Source: Foliimonas ilicis | GTDB taxonomy: Bacteria > Pseudomonadota > Alphaproteobacteria > Rhizobiales > Rhizobiaceae | Reading direction: 5' to 3' | DNA length: 64,000 bases | Assembly: GCF_039939195.1 (NCBI RefSeq) | Contig: NZ_JBDUUH010000001.1 | Span: forward strand, 1,012,399-1,076,398 | Shown here: positions 34,115 through 42,031 of the stretch, piece by piece | Layout: each line of letters starts with the position of its first letter | How positions within the stretch are numbered: the stretch's first letter is position 1 | Notes under the pieces: generated by a model | What the model was told of the DNA's origin: nothing | Database searches by the model: none | What the model saw: the letters and a program-made list of their open reading frames with translations, nothing else | Position numbers and translations under genes: made by a program

Positions 34115-35047
34115 GTGAACGCTCCCGTAAAACAAACAGAACAAGCCACGCCACTTAACGCGATTTTCCTCGTATTCGCTGCGGGGGTGTTGTTCACCTT
34201 CCTCGATGCGAGCGCCAAGACGCTTGTGCTTGCGGGCATGTCGCCCGTCTTCGTGTCGTGGATGCGCTTTGCGGTTCACCTCCTCATGGTCATCCTGCTG
34301 TTTAGAAGCTGGCGCATGTTTCGTGCACAAAGCCTGCCGCGCCAGCTACTGCGCGGAACGTTCATGTTCACCACGACAGCCTTGAACTTTGCGGCGCTCA
34401 ATACGCTGCAACTGGCGCAGACCATGTCGATCATGTTCCTCAGCCCGCTTATCATCACCGCACTGGCCGGGCCGCTTTTGGCCGAATGGGCCGGCTGGCG
34501 GCGCTGGCTGGCGATTTGTGTAGGGCTTGTCGGCGTGCTGGTCATCGTGCGGCCGGGTTTCGAATCTTTCGGCATTGGCCATGTCTACGCATTCGGGGCG
34601 ACTCTGATGAACAGCCTCTATGTCATCATGACGCGCCATATGTCGGCGCGCGAGACGCCGGAAAGCCTGATCCTCTACTCCGCGTTGATACCGGTTCTGA
34701 TGCTGCTTCCGGTCGTGCCGTTCGAATATTCGCTGCCGCAGGAACCGTTGCATTGGGTGCTGCTTTTCTCGCTCGGCTTTTTTGGCGGGTTCGGCCATTG
34801 GCTGCTTATCAAGGCCTACAAGCAGGCGACCACCACGGCACTCGCGCCCTATCCCTATCTCCAGATGCTCTGGATGATCGCTATCGGTTGGCTGGTCTTC
34901 CATCAATTGCCGGATCGCTGGACGCTTGTCGGCTCGGCGATCATCGTCGCCAGCGGCCTCTATATCGTGCATCGCGAACACAGGCTGCGGGTGCTGAACC
35001 GTGCTGCGCCGAATGCCGATGTCGAGCAATTGGCAAAAAAGCTCTGA
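34115..35047 (+). CDS. EamA/DMT family transporter
   Basis: About 310 residues with ten hydrophobic segments in two EamA repeats (AIFLVFAAGVLFTFLDASAK to VGVLVIVRPG, then LYVIMTRHMS to GSAIIVASGLYIVHRE). It is an inner-membrane drug/metabolite exporter of unknown substrate. I favour a GTG start at 34115, placing the N terminus just before the first membrane segment; a TTG at 34037 would add a charged leader with no family match. It is followed by a short spacer with a palindrome and the LacI regulator gene. Confidence 0.82.
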   Translation: MNAPVKQTEQATPLNAIFLVFAAGVLFTFLDASAKTLVLAGMSPVFVSWMRFAVHLLMVILLFRSWRMFRAQSLPRQLLRGTFMFTTTALNFAALNTLQLAQTMSIMFLSPLIITALAGPLLAEWAGWRRWLAICVGLVGVLVIVRPGFESFGIGHVYAFGATLMNSLYVIMTRHMSARETPESLILYSALIPVLMLLPVVPFEYSLPQEPLHWVLLFSLGFFGGFGHWLLIKAYKQATTTALAPYPYLQMLWMIAIGWLVFHQLPDRWTLVGSAIIVASGLYIVHREHRLRVLNRAAPNADVEQLAKKL

Positions 35048-35078
35048 TTTCAGAACAGTTGCGCAATCCCGTTTAAAT

Positions 35079-35092
35079 AGTTTAATTAAACT
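35079..35092. promoter_or_regulatory. Perfect palindrome AGTTTAATTAAACT
   Basis: A perfect 14-base AT-rich inverted repeat ending 23 bases before the first codon of the LacI-type regulator; GTTTAAA is repeated just upstream at 35071. Size, symmetry and position fit an autoregulatory LacI-family operator, although most such operators carry a central CG, which is absent here. Confidence 0.45.
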
Positions 35093-35115
35093 GTTGAATC
35101 GGGGAGGACACGCGG

Positions 35116-36138
35116 CTGGCACAGAAGATCAAGCTATCCACCATCGCAGATGCGCTTGGTGTATCGACAGCAACCGTTTCGCTTGCGTTGCGCGACAGTG
35201 CGCTTGTGGCCGATGCGACGCGCGAGCGTATCAAGGAACATGCGCGCGCGATCGGTTACATTTACAACCGTCGTGCAGCCAGCCTGAGAACCTCGCGTTC
35301 CGGCATCGTCGGTGTCGTGGTGCACGACATCATGAACCCGTTCTTTGCGGAAATCCTGCGTTCGATCGAGACCGAGCTCGACCGCAGCCGCCAGACATTC
35401 ATTCTTTCCAACCATTACGACCAGCTTGAAAAGCAGCGCATGTTCATCGACACGCTGCTGCAACTTGGTGCGGATGGTGTGATCATGTCGCCGGCAATCG
35501 GTACGCCGCCGGAAGACATCAGAATGGCCGAAGAGAACGGCCTGCCCGCAGTGCTGATTGCCAGAAGCGTCGAGGGCGCGGAAGTGCCGGTGTTTCGCGG
35601 CGACGACGCCTATGGCACCGGGCTTGCCACAAACCATCTGATCTCACTTGGGCACAAGCGCATAGCCATGATCGGCGGCACGGATCAGACATCGACCGGC
35701 CGGGATCGCTATCAAGGCTATCTTTCGGCGATGGAGGCTGCGGGGCTGGAAGTACGTCCTTCGTGGCGTCTGCCTGGACCGCGCACGAAGCAGGCCGGTT
35801 TCGAGATTACCGGGCAGTTCCTGGCCTTGCAGGACAAGCCGACCGCGGTCGTGTGCTGGAACGATCTGATCGCCATCGGCCTGATGAACGGCATTGCGCG
35901 CGCAGGGCTGGTGCCCGGCGTCGATATTTCCGTGACCGGCTATGACGACCTCGAAGAAGCTGCAATCGCCACGCCCGCGCTGACGACCGTCTGGAACGGC
36001 CAGCGCGAAGTCGGGCGGCGTGCGGCCAGCGCTCTGCTCGATAAGCTCAACGGTCAGAAGGTTCGCCCTTCGCAGGAGCTTATCAAGCCGGAGCTTCATG
36101 TACGGCAGTCCACCACGCAGCCCGTCGAACGCAAATAA
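35116..36138 (+). CDS. LacI family transcriptional regulator with apparent CTG start
   Basis: About 340 residues. The LacI-type HTH reads LAQKIKLSTIADALGVSTAT then VSLALRDSALVADATRERIK, followed by a periplasmic-binding-fold effector domain (GIVGVVVHDIMNPFFAEILR to VDISVTGYDDLEEA). The only frame that contains the full HTH is closed upstream by a TGA at 35095. Between that stop and a TTG at 35188, which would delete the recognition helix, there is no ATG, GTG or TTG. CTG at 35116 lies eight bases after GGGGAGG and gives the exact family N terminus, so I take it as the start. The target is unknown; an upstream palindrome suggests autoregulation. Confidence 0.82.
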   Translation: MAQKIKLSTIADALGVSTATVSLALRDSALVADATRERIKEHARAIGYIYNRRAASLRTSRSGIVGVVVHDIMNPFFAEILRSIETELDRSRQTFILSNHYDQLEKQRMFIDTLLQLGADGVIMSPAIGTPPEDIRMAEENGLPAVLIARSVEGAEVPVFRGDDAYGTGLATNHLISLGHKRIAMIGGTDQTSTGRDRYQGYLSAMEAAGLEVRPSWRLPGPRTKQAGFEITGQFLALQDKPTAVVCWNDLIAIGLMNGIARAGLVPGVDISVTGYDDLEEAAIATPALTTVWNGQREVGRRAASALLDKLNGQKVRPSQELIKPELHVRQSTTQPVERK

Positions 36139-36250
36139 TAGGACATTCAAGGAACCGTTTTTCGCTTTTCCGATTAACCATGCCTTAAGAAGCCCCAATT
36201 CATGCTTAATGGATAGTGAATCAGGGGCTTCCCATTCAAAGGTTGGTATA

Positions 36251-36649
36251 TTGAAGGCGCTCACTCTTCTATTGTCGGCAGGGATCGCTGCAGGTGCGTT
36301 CGCTGTTTTTGGGCCGGTGCAAGAAAAGCCGACCGCAATCGTGCCGAAGACGACGCTCGAATATCCATCGACCGTCTATCGGATAGAGACGGCGGAAAGT
36401 GCAGATAGCTGCCACATCGAAAAGGGCGCGGTCGTTGCCGATGGCAAATCGTTCCTGCATGTCGATGATGACTGCAAGAGCATCTATCCCGGCATCAGCG
36501 ATGCGAAATTCTGGGTGGAAGACGAAGATGGCGCGGTTTCGTTCACCGAAAACGGCGTCGATCCGATCGTGACATTCTCGGTCGCGGACGGTGCGGCCTA
36601 CGAATCGTTCAAGCCGCACGCACCGATGCTGTCTTTGATGGTCGAATAG
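36251..36649 (+). CDS. Secreted small protein, two-cysteine domain
   Basis: About 132 residues. A TTG at 36251, with AAAGG eight bases upstream, gives KALTLLLSAGIAAGAFAVFG, a leader or membrane anchor; an ATG at 36209 in frame is an alternative. The mature part has two Cys (ESADSCHIEKG and DDDCKSIYPG) and a pattern C-...-C-...-W-...-F-ending that resembles AprI/Inh-type protease inhibitors, but the match is weak. It may instead be an unrelated beta-rich periplasmic protein. Its stop codon abuts the convergent amidotransferase stop. Confidence 0.6.
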   Translation: MKALTLLLSAGIAAGAFAVFGPVQEKPTAIVPKTTLEYPSTVYRIETAESADSCHIEKGAVVADGKSFLHVDDDCKSIYPGISDAKFWVEDEDGAVSFTENGVDPIVTFSVADGAAYESFKPHAPMLSLMVE

Positions 36650-37423
36650 CTATTCGGCGGCGTTTCTAACGGCGATCTTTCCGGCGGCATGAAGCCGTAC
36701 GGCATCGCCGAAGGCCTTGAATATGCGCGCTGATGCGCTGTCGGATTTGAACCAGTATTCCGGGTGCCACTGAACGCCGACGGCAAAGGCCGGAGAGCCG
36801 ATGACCGACACGGCTTCGACCATTCCGTCTTCTGCAGCCGCTTCCACCTGCAGTTTCGAGCCGAGACGGCCGACTCCCTGACGGTGCACGGAATTGACTT
36901 TTATGTCGCCTGCGCCAAAAATCCCTGCAAGGCAGGTGCCCGGCTTGATCGAAATCGACTGGTGGATCGCGAAACGCTCATCCTGATTGTCGCTGACGGG
37001 CGCGCGGTGATCGAGTGCGCCTTCGCGCTCCTGAATTTCCGTGGCGAGCGTGCCGCCCAGCGCGACGTTCATTTCCTGAATGCCACGGCAGATCGCCAGA
37101 AGCGGAACGCCCTTTTCGATGGCCTTGCGGATCAGCGGCAGCGTGGTCGCATCGCGATCCGGATCGTAGGGGCCGTTGGCCTCGGTTGCTTCCTCGCCAT
37201 AAAGCGAAGGGTGCACATTGCTTTTCGAGCCGGTGATCATCACGCCATCGACGCGCTCCAGCAGGCTGTCGAGGTCCAGCTTGTCGCCGAAGGACGGCAC
37301 GAGCACTGGAAACACGCCCGCACCGATGAGTGCTGCTTCCAGATATTGCTTGGGCGCGGCATGCCAGGTGTAGTTCTCGAACTGGCGAACATCGGTCGAA
37401 ATGGCGACGAGCGGCTGGGACAT
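36650..37423 (-). CDS. Class-I glutamine amidotransferase, gamma-glutamyl-GABA hydrolase type
   Basis: 257 residues of the peptidase C26/PuuD-like GATase family. The nucleophile is Cys112 in LLAICRGIQEMN; the His-Glu pair is in GVQWHPEYW near the C terminus; SKSNVHPSLYGEE is also typical. It would hydrolyse gamma-glutamyl-GABA or a related gamma-glutamyl amide in the cytoplasm. The ATG at 37423 is chosen by family alignment. It is divergent from the TRAP binding-protein gene and lies 6.4 kb from the glutamine-synthetase-like gene that could make its substrate. Confidence 0.87.
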   Translation of the reverse strand: MSQPLVAISTDVRQFENYTWHAAPKQYLEAALIGAGVFPVLVPSFGDKLDLDSLLERVDGVMITGSKSNVHPSLYGEEATEANGPYDPDRDATTLPLIRKAIEKGVPLLAICRGIQEMNVALGGTLATEIQEREGALDHRAPVSDNQDERFAIHQSISIKPGTCLAGIFGAGDIKVNSVHRQGVGRLGSKLQVEAAAEDGMVEAVSVIGSPAFAVGVQWHPEYWFKSDSASARIFKAFGDAVRLHAAGKIAVRNAAE

Positions 37424-37690
37424 TTGAGAGGCTTTCACGCAAATACGAATTGGCTGACCTGAAAATAGGCGATTCCGGATGGTTTTTCCAACCCGGATTT
37501 CGATTGGCACATCAGCTTGCGCGCGCTGCCTTAGACTATAGTCCAACTGCAGGCGCTGACAGGCTTTCAAGGCTTGCCAAGTGCTGGACTTGGGGTGTTC
37601 GACGTGTATTGTCTCCAAGGCGCCGGCACCGGATTTATCCATATTTACAATCGGCTGCTCTTATATCTGGTCCATAATAGGGAGGAACTC
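37424..37690. promoter_or_regulatory. Divergent promoter region amidotransferase / TRAP binding protein
   Basis: 267 bases with both promoters. A perfect ten-base palindrome GACTATAGTC at 37534-37543 could be an operator (GntR/FCD-like sites look similar). GGAGG lies five bases before the TRAP ATG. Confidence 0.45.
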
Positions 37691-38797
37691 ATGGATCGCC
37701 GATCGTTTATCACCAAGGCAGGTTTTGCCGGGGCGGGTGCTGCTGCTGCAACAGCGCTGGCAACCCCCGCAATCGCCCAATCCAATCCAAAAGTGACGTG
37801 GCGGCTTGCCTCCTCGTTCCCCAAATCGCTCGACACGATCTATGGCGGTGCCGATACGCTCGCCAAATATCTGTCGGAAGCGACCGACGGCAATTTCACC
37901 ATTCAGCCTTTCGCTGCAGGCGAACTCGTTCCGGGCCTTCAGGCTGCCGATGCAGCGTCGAACGGAACTGTGGAAGTGGCCCACACCGTCGCCTATTATT
38001 ATGTCGGCAAGGACCCGACATGGGCGCTGGGCGCTGCGGTTCCATTCGCGCTCAATGCGCGCGGTATGAACGCCTGGCAGTATCATGGCGGCGGTATCGA
38101 CCTGTTCAACGAGTTCCTCGGCACGCAGAATTTGTTCGGTCTGCCCGGTGGCAATACCGGTGTTCAGATGGGCGGCTGGTTCCGCAAGGAAATCAAGACC
38201 GTTGCCGATCTGCAGGGCCTGAAGATGCGCGTCGGCGGTTTTGCCGGCAAGGTTCTGGAAAAGCTGGGCGTCGTGCCGCAGCAGCTTGCAGGCGGCGACA
38301 TCTATCCGTCGCTTGAAAAAGGTACGATCGACGCTGCCGAATGGGTCGGTCCTTACGATGACGAGAAGCTCGGCTTCGAAAAAGTCGCGCCTTATTACTA
38401 CTATCCGGGTTGGTGGGAAGGCGGTCCGACCGTCCACTTCCTGTTCAACAAGGAGAAGTACGAAGGGCTTCCCAACAACTACAAATCGCTCCTGCACACG
38501 GCAGCGCAGGCGACCGACGCCGACATGCTCCAGAAATACGATTATGTGAATCCGGGTGCCGTGAAACGGCTGGTCGCGAATGGCGCGCAATTGCGTCCTT
38601 TCAGCCCGGAAATCCTCGAGGCCTGCTACGAGGCGGCAAACGAGGTCTATGCGGAACTCGACAAGACGAACCCGGCCTTCAAGAAGATCTGGGACTCGAT
38701 CGTCGCATTCCGCAAGGAGCATTATCTCTGGGCTCAGATCGCGGAATACAATTACGACACGTTCATGATGATCCAGCAGCGCAACGGCAAGCTGTAA
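37691..38797 (+). CDS. TRAP transporter substrate-binding protein (DctP/TakP type)
   Basis: 368 residues. A twin-arginine leader begins MDRRSFITKAG, with a hydrophobic stretch ending ATPAIAQ, so Tat export is expected. The mature part matches TakP-like TRAP binding proteins: WRLASSFPKSLDTIYGGAD, GLKMRVGGFAGKVLEKLG, DAAEWVGPYDDEKLGF and PYYYYPGWWEGG. TakP relatives bind alpha-keto acids or lactate, often with a cation; the ligand here is unproven. GGAGG five bases before the ATG sets the start. A strong terminator follows. The membrane subunits lie about 0.8 kb away on the opposite strand. Confidence 0.92.
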   Translation: MDRRSFITKAGFAGAGAAAATALATPAIAQSNPKVTWRLASSFPKSLDTIYGGADTLAKYLSEATDGNFTIQPFAAGELVPGLQAADAASNGTVEVAHTVAYYYVGKDPTWALGAAVPFALNARGMNAWQYHGGGIDLFNEFLGTQNLFGLPGGNTGVQMGGWFRKEIKTVADLQGLKMRVGGFAGKVLEKLGVVPQQLAGGDIYPSLEKGTIDAAEWVGPYDDEKLGFEKVAPYYYYPGWWEGGPTVHFLFNKEKYEGLPNNYKSLLHTAAQATDADMLQKYDYVNPGAVKRLVANGAQLRPFSPEILEACYEAANEVYAELDKTNPAFKKIWDSIVAFRKEHYLWAQIAEYNYDTFMMIQQRNGKL

Positions 38798-38820
38798 GCC
38801 GATTTCGCAGTGATCGGACA

Positions 38821-38850
38821 AACCCGGGGCCTCGGCTCCGGGTTTTTTTT
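38821..38850 (+). terminator. Rho-independent terminator of the TRAP binding-protein gene
   Basis: Stem AACCCGG/CCGGGTT with inner GCC/GC pairing, followed by eight T residues. It starts 23 bases after the stop codon. Confidence 0.9.
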
Positions 38851-39463
38851 ATGAAGCGCCCACCTCGAAATGCGGAACGGAAACCGGCTTTCCGACCGTC
38901 ATGGCGCTGCGGAATTTTTCGTCCGCATCCAGAAAGACGCTTTCGGTTCCCGCGCCGGTCGCGTCGAAGAAGCGGCTGACGAAACAGCGGAACGATGCGC
39001 AAAGCGCTATGTCGCAAATTTGCGGGTCGCTGAAGCCGGCTGCATGCAGCGTGTCGATGTCGCTTTTGGAAATATTGGATGCGTCGACGACGACTTTCTC
39101 CGCATAGTCCAGCATCTTCACGTCTTTGCCGGGAAGACCCGCATTGCGGAAATCTCTTTGCACGGCAAGGACAGCCTCCTTCGATCCGAGATCGCCGATC
39201 AGTTGTTTGCCGTAGACATGCGAACAATAGGTGGATGGGATTAGCTTTGCGGCAATCAGCGTGATCAGCCGCCACTCACGCATGCCGAGCGAGAAGCCCG
39301 CGCGGATGCCGTCGGAGAAATCGGTATAGAGCGGCAAGAGATCGCCGCGCGACGTAAAGCAGCGCGCGGCGTCCATGACGAAGCCGCTCTGCGCATTCTG
39401 TTTCTCATAAATTTCGGCGACCCTGCCGGTCGCATTTTCGGGGCTTATCGTTTTCAGAAACAT
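38849..39463 (-). CDS. Carboxymuconolactone-decarboxylase-family (AhpD-like) protein
   Basis: 204 residues with a CMD-type helical fold (MREWRLITLIAAKLIPSTYC then SHVYGKQLIGDLG). AhpD-type enzymes use a CxxC pair; here the first Cys is replaced (SxxC, in PSTYCSH), so a peroxiredoxin-reducing role with a CxxC disulfide is unlikely. Other Cys occur near 156 and 161 (CDIALCASFRCF). It lies between the two convergent halves of a TRAP transporter. Function unknown; possible roles are a non-redox CMD activity or a metabolite decarboxylase for the transported acid. Confidence 0.75.
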   Translation of the reverse strand: MFLKTISPENATGRVAEIYEKQNAQSGFVMDAARCFTSRGDLLPLYTDFSDGIRAGFSLGMREWRLITLIAAKLIPSTYCSHVYGKQLIGDLGSKEAVLAVQRDFRNAGLPGKDVKMLDYAEKVVVDASNISKSDIDTLHAAGFSDPQICDIALCASFRCFVSRFFDATGAGTESVFLDADEKFRSAMTVGKPVSVPHFEVGAS

Positions 39464-39535
39464 TGGACCTCCAAAGGAAAGTCCCGCCGAAAGCGAGCTT
39501 ACCAGAAATCCGGCCGGGCAGGAATTGCGGCCAAT

Positions 39536-39563
39536 AAAAAGCCCGGTTCGAGACCGGGCTTTT
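39536..39563 (-). terminator. Rho-independent terminator of the TRAP large-permease gene
   Basis: On the minus strand a GCCCGGT/ACCGGGC stem with a short loop is followed by five T residues, just after the dctM-like stop at 39569. Confidence 0.9.
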
Positions 39564-39568
39564 CAGGA

Positions 39569-41296
39569 TCAGAATTTCGGCGGTTGAGAGAGGTCATTCG
39601 CCGGTGGCTGTGTGCCTGCCGGTGGTGCGGCTTCTCCACCTTCTTGTGCGGGCGGCATTCCAAAGGGCGATAGTCCGCCCAGCCCTGGCATTTCCGGCAG
39701 TTCCATATTGATCGTCGATGGATCGACCGGCTTGCCCTTGTAGTGCATGACCATTTGCGGGAACGCGATGGTCAGGCCCACCATGATGAGCTGGATGAAG
39801 ACGAACGGCACTGCACCCCAGTAAATCTGCCCGGATGTCACCGGCATGATCTTCTTGCCGGTAATGCGATCCAGATAGGGCACGCGTGCGGCCACCGAAC
39901 GCAGATAGAACAACGCAAAGCCGAATGGCGGATGCATGAAGCTCGTCTGCATGTTGATGCCCAAAAGCACGCCGAACCAGATCAGGTCGATGCCGAGCCT
40001 TTCCGCAGCAGGTGCCAGAAGCGGCACGATGATAAAGGCCAGCTCGAAGAAATCTAGGAAGAATGCCAGGAGGAAAACGAGAATGTTGACCGCGATCAGG
40101 AAGCCGACTTCACCGCCCGGCAGGGAAACGAGCAGATGCTCAACCCAGACGTGGCCGTTGACACCATAAAAGGTGAGCGAGAAGACGCGCGCACCGATCA
40201 GGATGAACAGGACGAAGGACGACAGGCGCGTGGTCGAAGCCAGAGCCTGTTTCACGACATCCAGCGAAAGACGGCCTTTCGCCGCCGCCATGATGAGTGC
40301 GCCGACCGCGCCCATTGCGCCGCCTTCGGTCGGCGTCGCGATGCCGAGGAAGATCGTACCGAGAACGAGGAAGATCAGCGCCAGTGGCGGGATCAGAACG
40401 ATGATGACCTGCTGCGCCAGCCGGGACATCATATTGATGTTCAGGCCCTTGTCGGCAAGCGCTACGGCATAGATGAAGGCCACGCCGACCGTACCGCCCA
40501 GAATGTCGGCATTCGCGCCCTGGGTCGGGTAGAGGTAGATGTGCGCCGCATAGGCTATCGCGCCTGCCGCGATCACTGCGACCAGAAGTGACATGACGCC
40601 ATGGCCGAGCGTGCGCGCTTCCAGCGGAAGGGCGGGTGCCGCGTTCGGCTTCACGATCGAAACGATCAGAACGTAGAGCATGTAGAGCCCGGTCAGAACG
40701 AGACCGGGGATCAGCGCGCCCTTGTACATGTCGCCGACCGAACGGCCGAGCTGGTCGGCCAGGACGATGAGAACGAGCGACGGCGGAATGATCTGCGCCA
40801 ATGTGCCGGACGCCGCGATGACGCCGCTGGCCAGTTTCCGGTCATAGCCGTAACGCAGCATGATCGGCAGCGAGATCAGGCCCATCGCTATGACCGATGC
40901 CGCCACGACGCCGGTGGTTGCTGCAAGCAGCGCACCGACGATGATGACCGCATAGGCAAGACCGCCGCGGATGGGGCCGAAAAGCTGGCCGATTGTGTCG
41001 AGCAGGTCTTCCGCCATGCCGGAGCGTTCGAGCACGATGCCCATGAAGGTAAAGAAGGGGATGGCCAGCAATGTCTCGTTGGACATCACGCCCCACAGGC
41101 GATCAGGCATTGCGGTGAGCAAAGGCCATGAAAGGTTGATGCTACCGCCCGAAAGAGGTGCAAGCTCGACGCCGACGACAAAGAAAAGAAGGCCGTTCGC
41201 TGCAAGCGCGAAGGCGACCGGATAACCGAGAATGAGGAAAAGGATAAGTGAAGCGAACATGATCGGAGCCATGTTCTGGGCAATTAATTCCATCAC
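39569..41296 (-). CDS. TRAP transporter large permease (DctM type)
   Basis: 575 residues with about 12-14 membrane segments; landmarks ETLLAIPFFTFMGIVLERSG, LLGINMQTSFMHPPFGFALF and GGTVGVAFIYAVALADKG. It is longer than a minimal DctM (about 430), with an internal extension around 210-280 and a Pro/Gly-rich cytoplasmic tail (GLGGLSPFGMPPAQEGGEAA). It is the ion-coupled transport subunit. It overlaps the small-subunit gene by 4 bases and ends at a terminator. It presumably works with the binding protein encoded at 37691. Confidence 0.92.
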   Translation of the reverse strand: MMELIAQNMAPIMFASLILFLILGYPVAFALAANGLLFFVVGVELAPLSGGSINLSWPLLTAMPDRLWGVMSNETLLAIPFFTFMGIVLERSGMAEDLLDTIGQLFGPIRGGLAYAVIIVGALLAATTGVVAASVIAMGLISLPIMLRYGYDRKLASGVIAASGTLAQIIPPSLVLIVLADQLGRSVGDMYKGALIPGLVLTGLYMLYVLIVSIVKPNAAPALPLEARTLGHGVMSLLVAVIAAGAIAYAAHIYLYPTQGANADILGGTVGVAFIYAVALADKGLNINMMSRLAQQVIIVLIPPLALIFLVLGTIFLGIATPTEGGAMGAVGALIMAAAKGRLSLDVVKQALASTTRLSSFVLFILIGARVFSLTFYGVNGHVWVEHLLVSLPGGEVGFLIAVNILVFLLAFFLDFFELAFIIVPLLAPAAERLGIDLIWFGVLLGINMQTSFMHPPFGFALFYLRSVAARVPYLDRITGKKIMPVTSGQIYWGAVPFVFIQLIMVGLTIAFPQMVMHYKGKPVDPSTINMELPEMPGLGGLSPFGMPPAQEGGEAAPPAGTQPPANDLSQPPKF

Positions 41297-41877
41297 GAGC
41301 GGACCTCCTCGGCAATCGCCTTGCCTTCGAGTTCTGCCTGCTCATGCGGAGGTATGTAGGGGGTCGGATCATCCATATGGCCGCGCATGATGGCGACCTT
41401 TTTGATGATCTCGGAAATCCCCTGGAAGAACAGCAATGCGAAGCCTGCCAGAAGAAAGGCTTTTGCCGGCCAGATGATGAGGCCGCTGGCACTCGACGAA
41501 TATTCGCCCGAGCGGACCGACCGGCTGACATACGGAATGAGGTAATAGAGCATCAGCGTGACGAACGGCATCAGGAAGAAGACGTGGCCGAACAGATCGA
41601 TGCGGTGCTGTGTCTTGCGCGATAAGGCGCCATAAAGCAGGTCGATGCGAATGTGTTCGCTCTGCTTCAGCGTATAGGCGGCAGCCAGCAGGAATGCCGC
41701 GCCGAACAGATACCATTGCAGTTCCAGCCAGGCATTCGACGACATGTTGAACGCCTTGCGAACAATCGCATTGCCCGCACTCACCAGCACGGCCGCAAGG
41801 ATGAGCCACGACACAGACTTGCCGATGAACTCGTTTACCCGGTCGATAAAACCGGCCAGAGCCAGAAGCCCTCTCAT
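41293..41877 (-). CDS. TRAP transporter small permease (DctQ type)
   Basis: 194 residues with four membrane segments; DctQ landmarks are AWLELQWYLFGAAFLLAAAY, EHIRIDLLYGAL and GLIIWPAKAFLLAGFALL. The ATG at 41877 is set by GGGAGG about six bases upstream; earlier codons give no family sequence. It overlaps dctM by 4 bases. It forms the membrane complex with DctM. Confidence 0.9.
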   Translation of the reverse strand: MRGLLALAGFIDRVNEFIGKSVSWLILAAVLVSAGNAIVRKAFNMSSNAWLELQWYLFGAAFLLAAAYTLKQSEHIRIDLLYGALSRKTQHRIDLFGHVFFLMPFVTLMLYYLIPYVSRSVRSGEYSSSASGLIIWPAKAFLLAGFALLFFQGISEIIKKVAIMRGHMDDPTPYIPPHEQAELEGKAIAEEVRS

Positions 41878-42031
41878 GAATTTCCTCCCATTTCCCCGTG
41901 AAGCGATGTCTTGGCGCAGCGCTTGAAGTGGCAGCATATGAGCGCGCGTGTGCTACTCCGTCAACATCGTCTGGACCAATCTGGCCTACGATCAAAATTA
42001 CCGGGAAACAACCGCAAGGCGCGCCAAGGCT

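Noticed and set aside
38849..39463. Functional AhpD alkylhydroperoxidase
   Set aside because: The first cysteine of the CxxC redox pair is replaced by Ser, so only a CMD-family assignment is justified.
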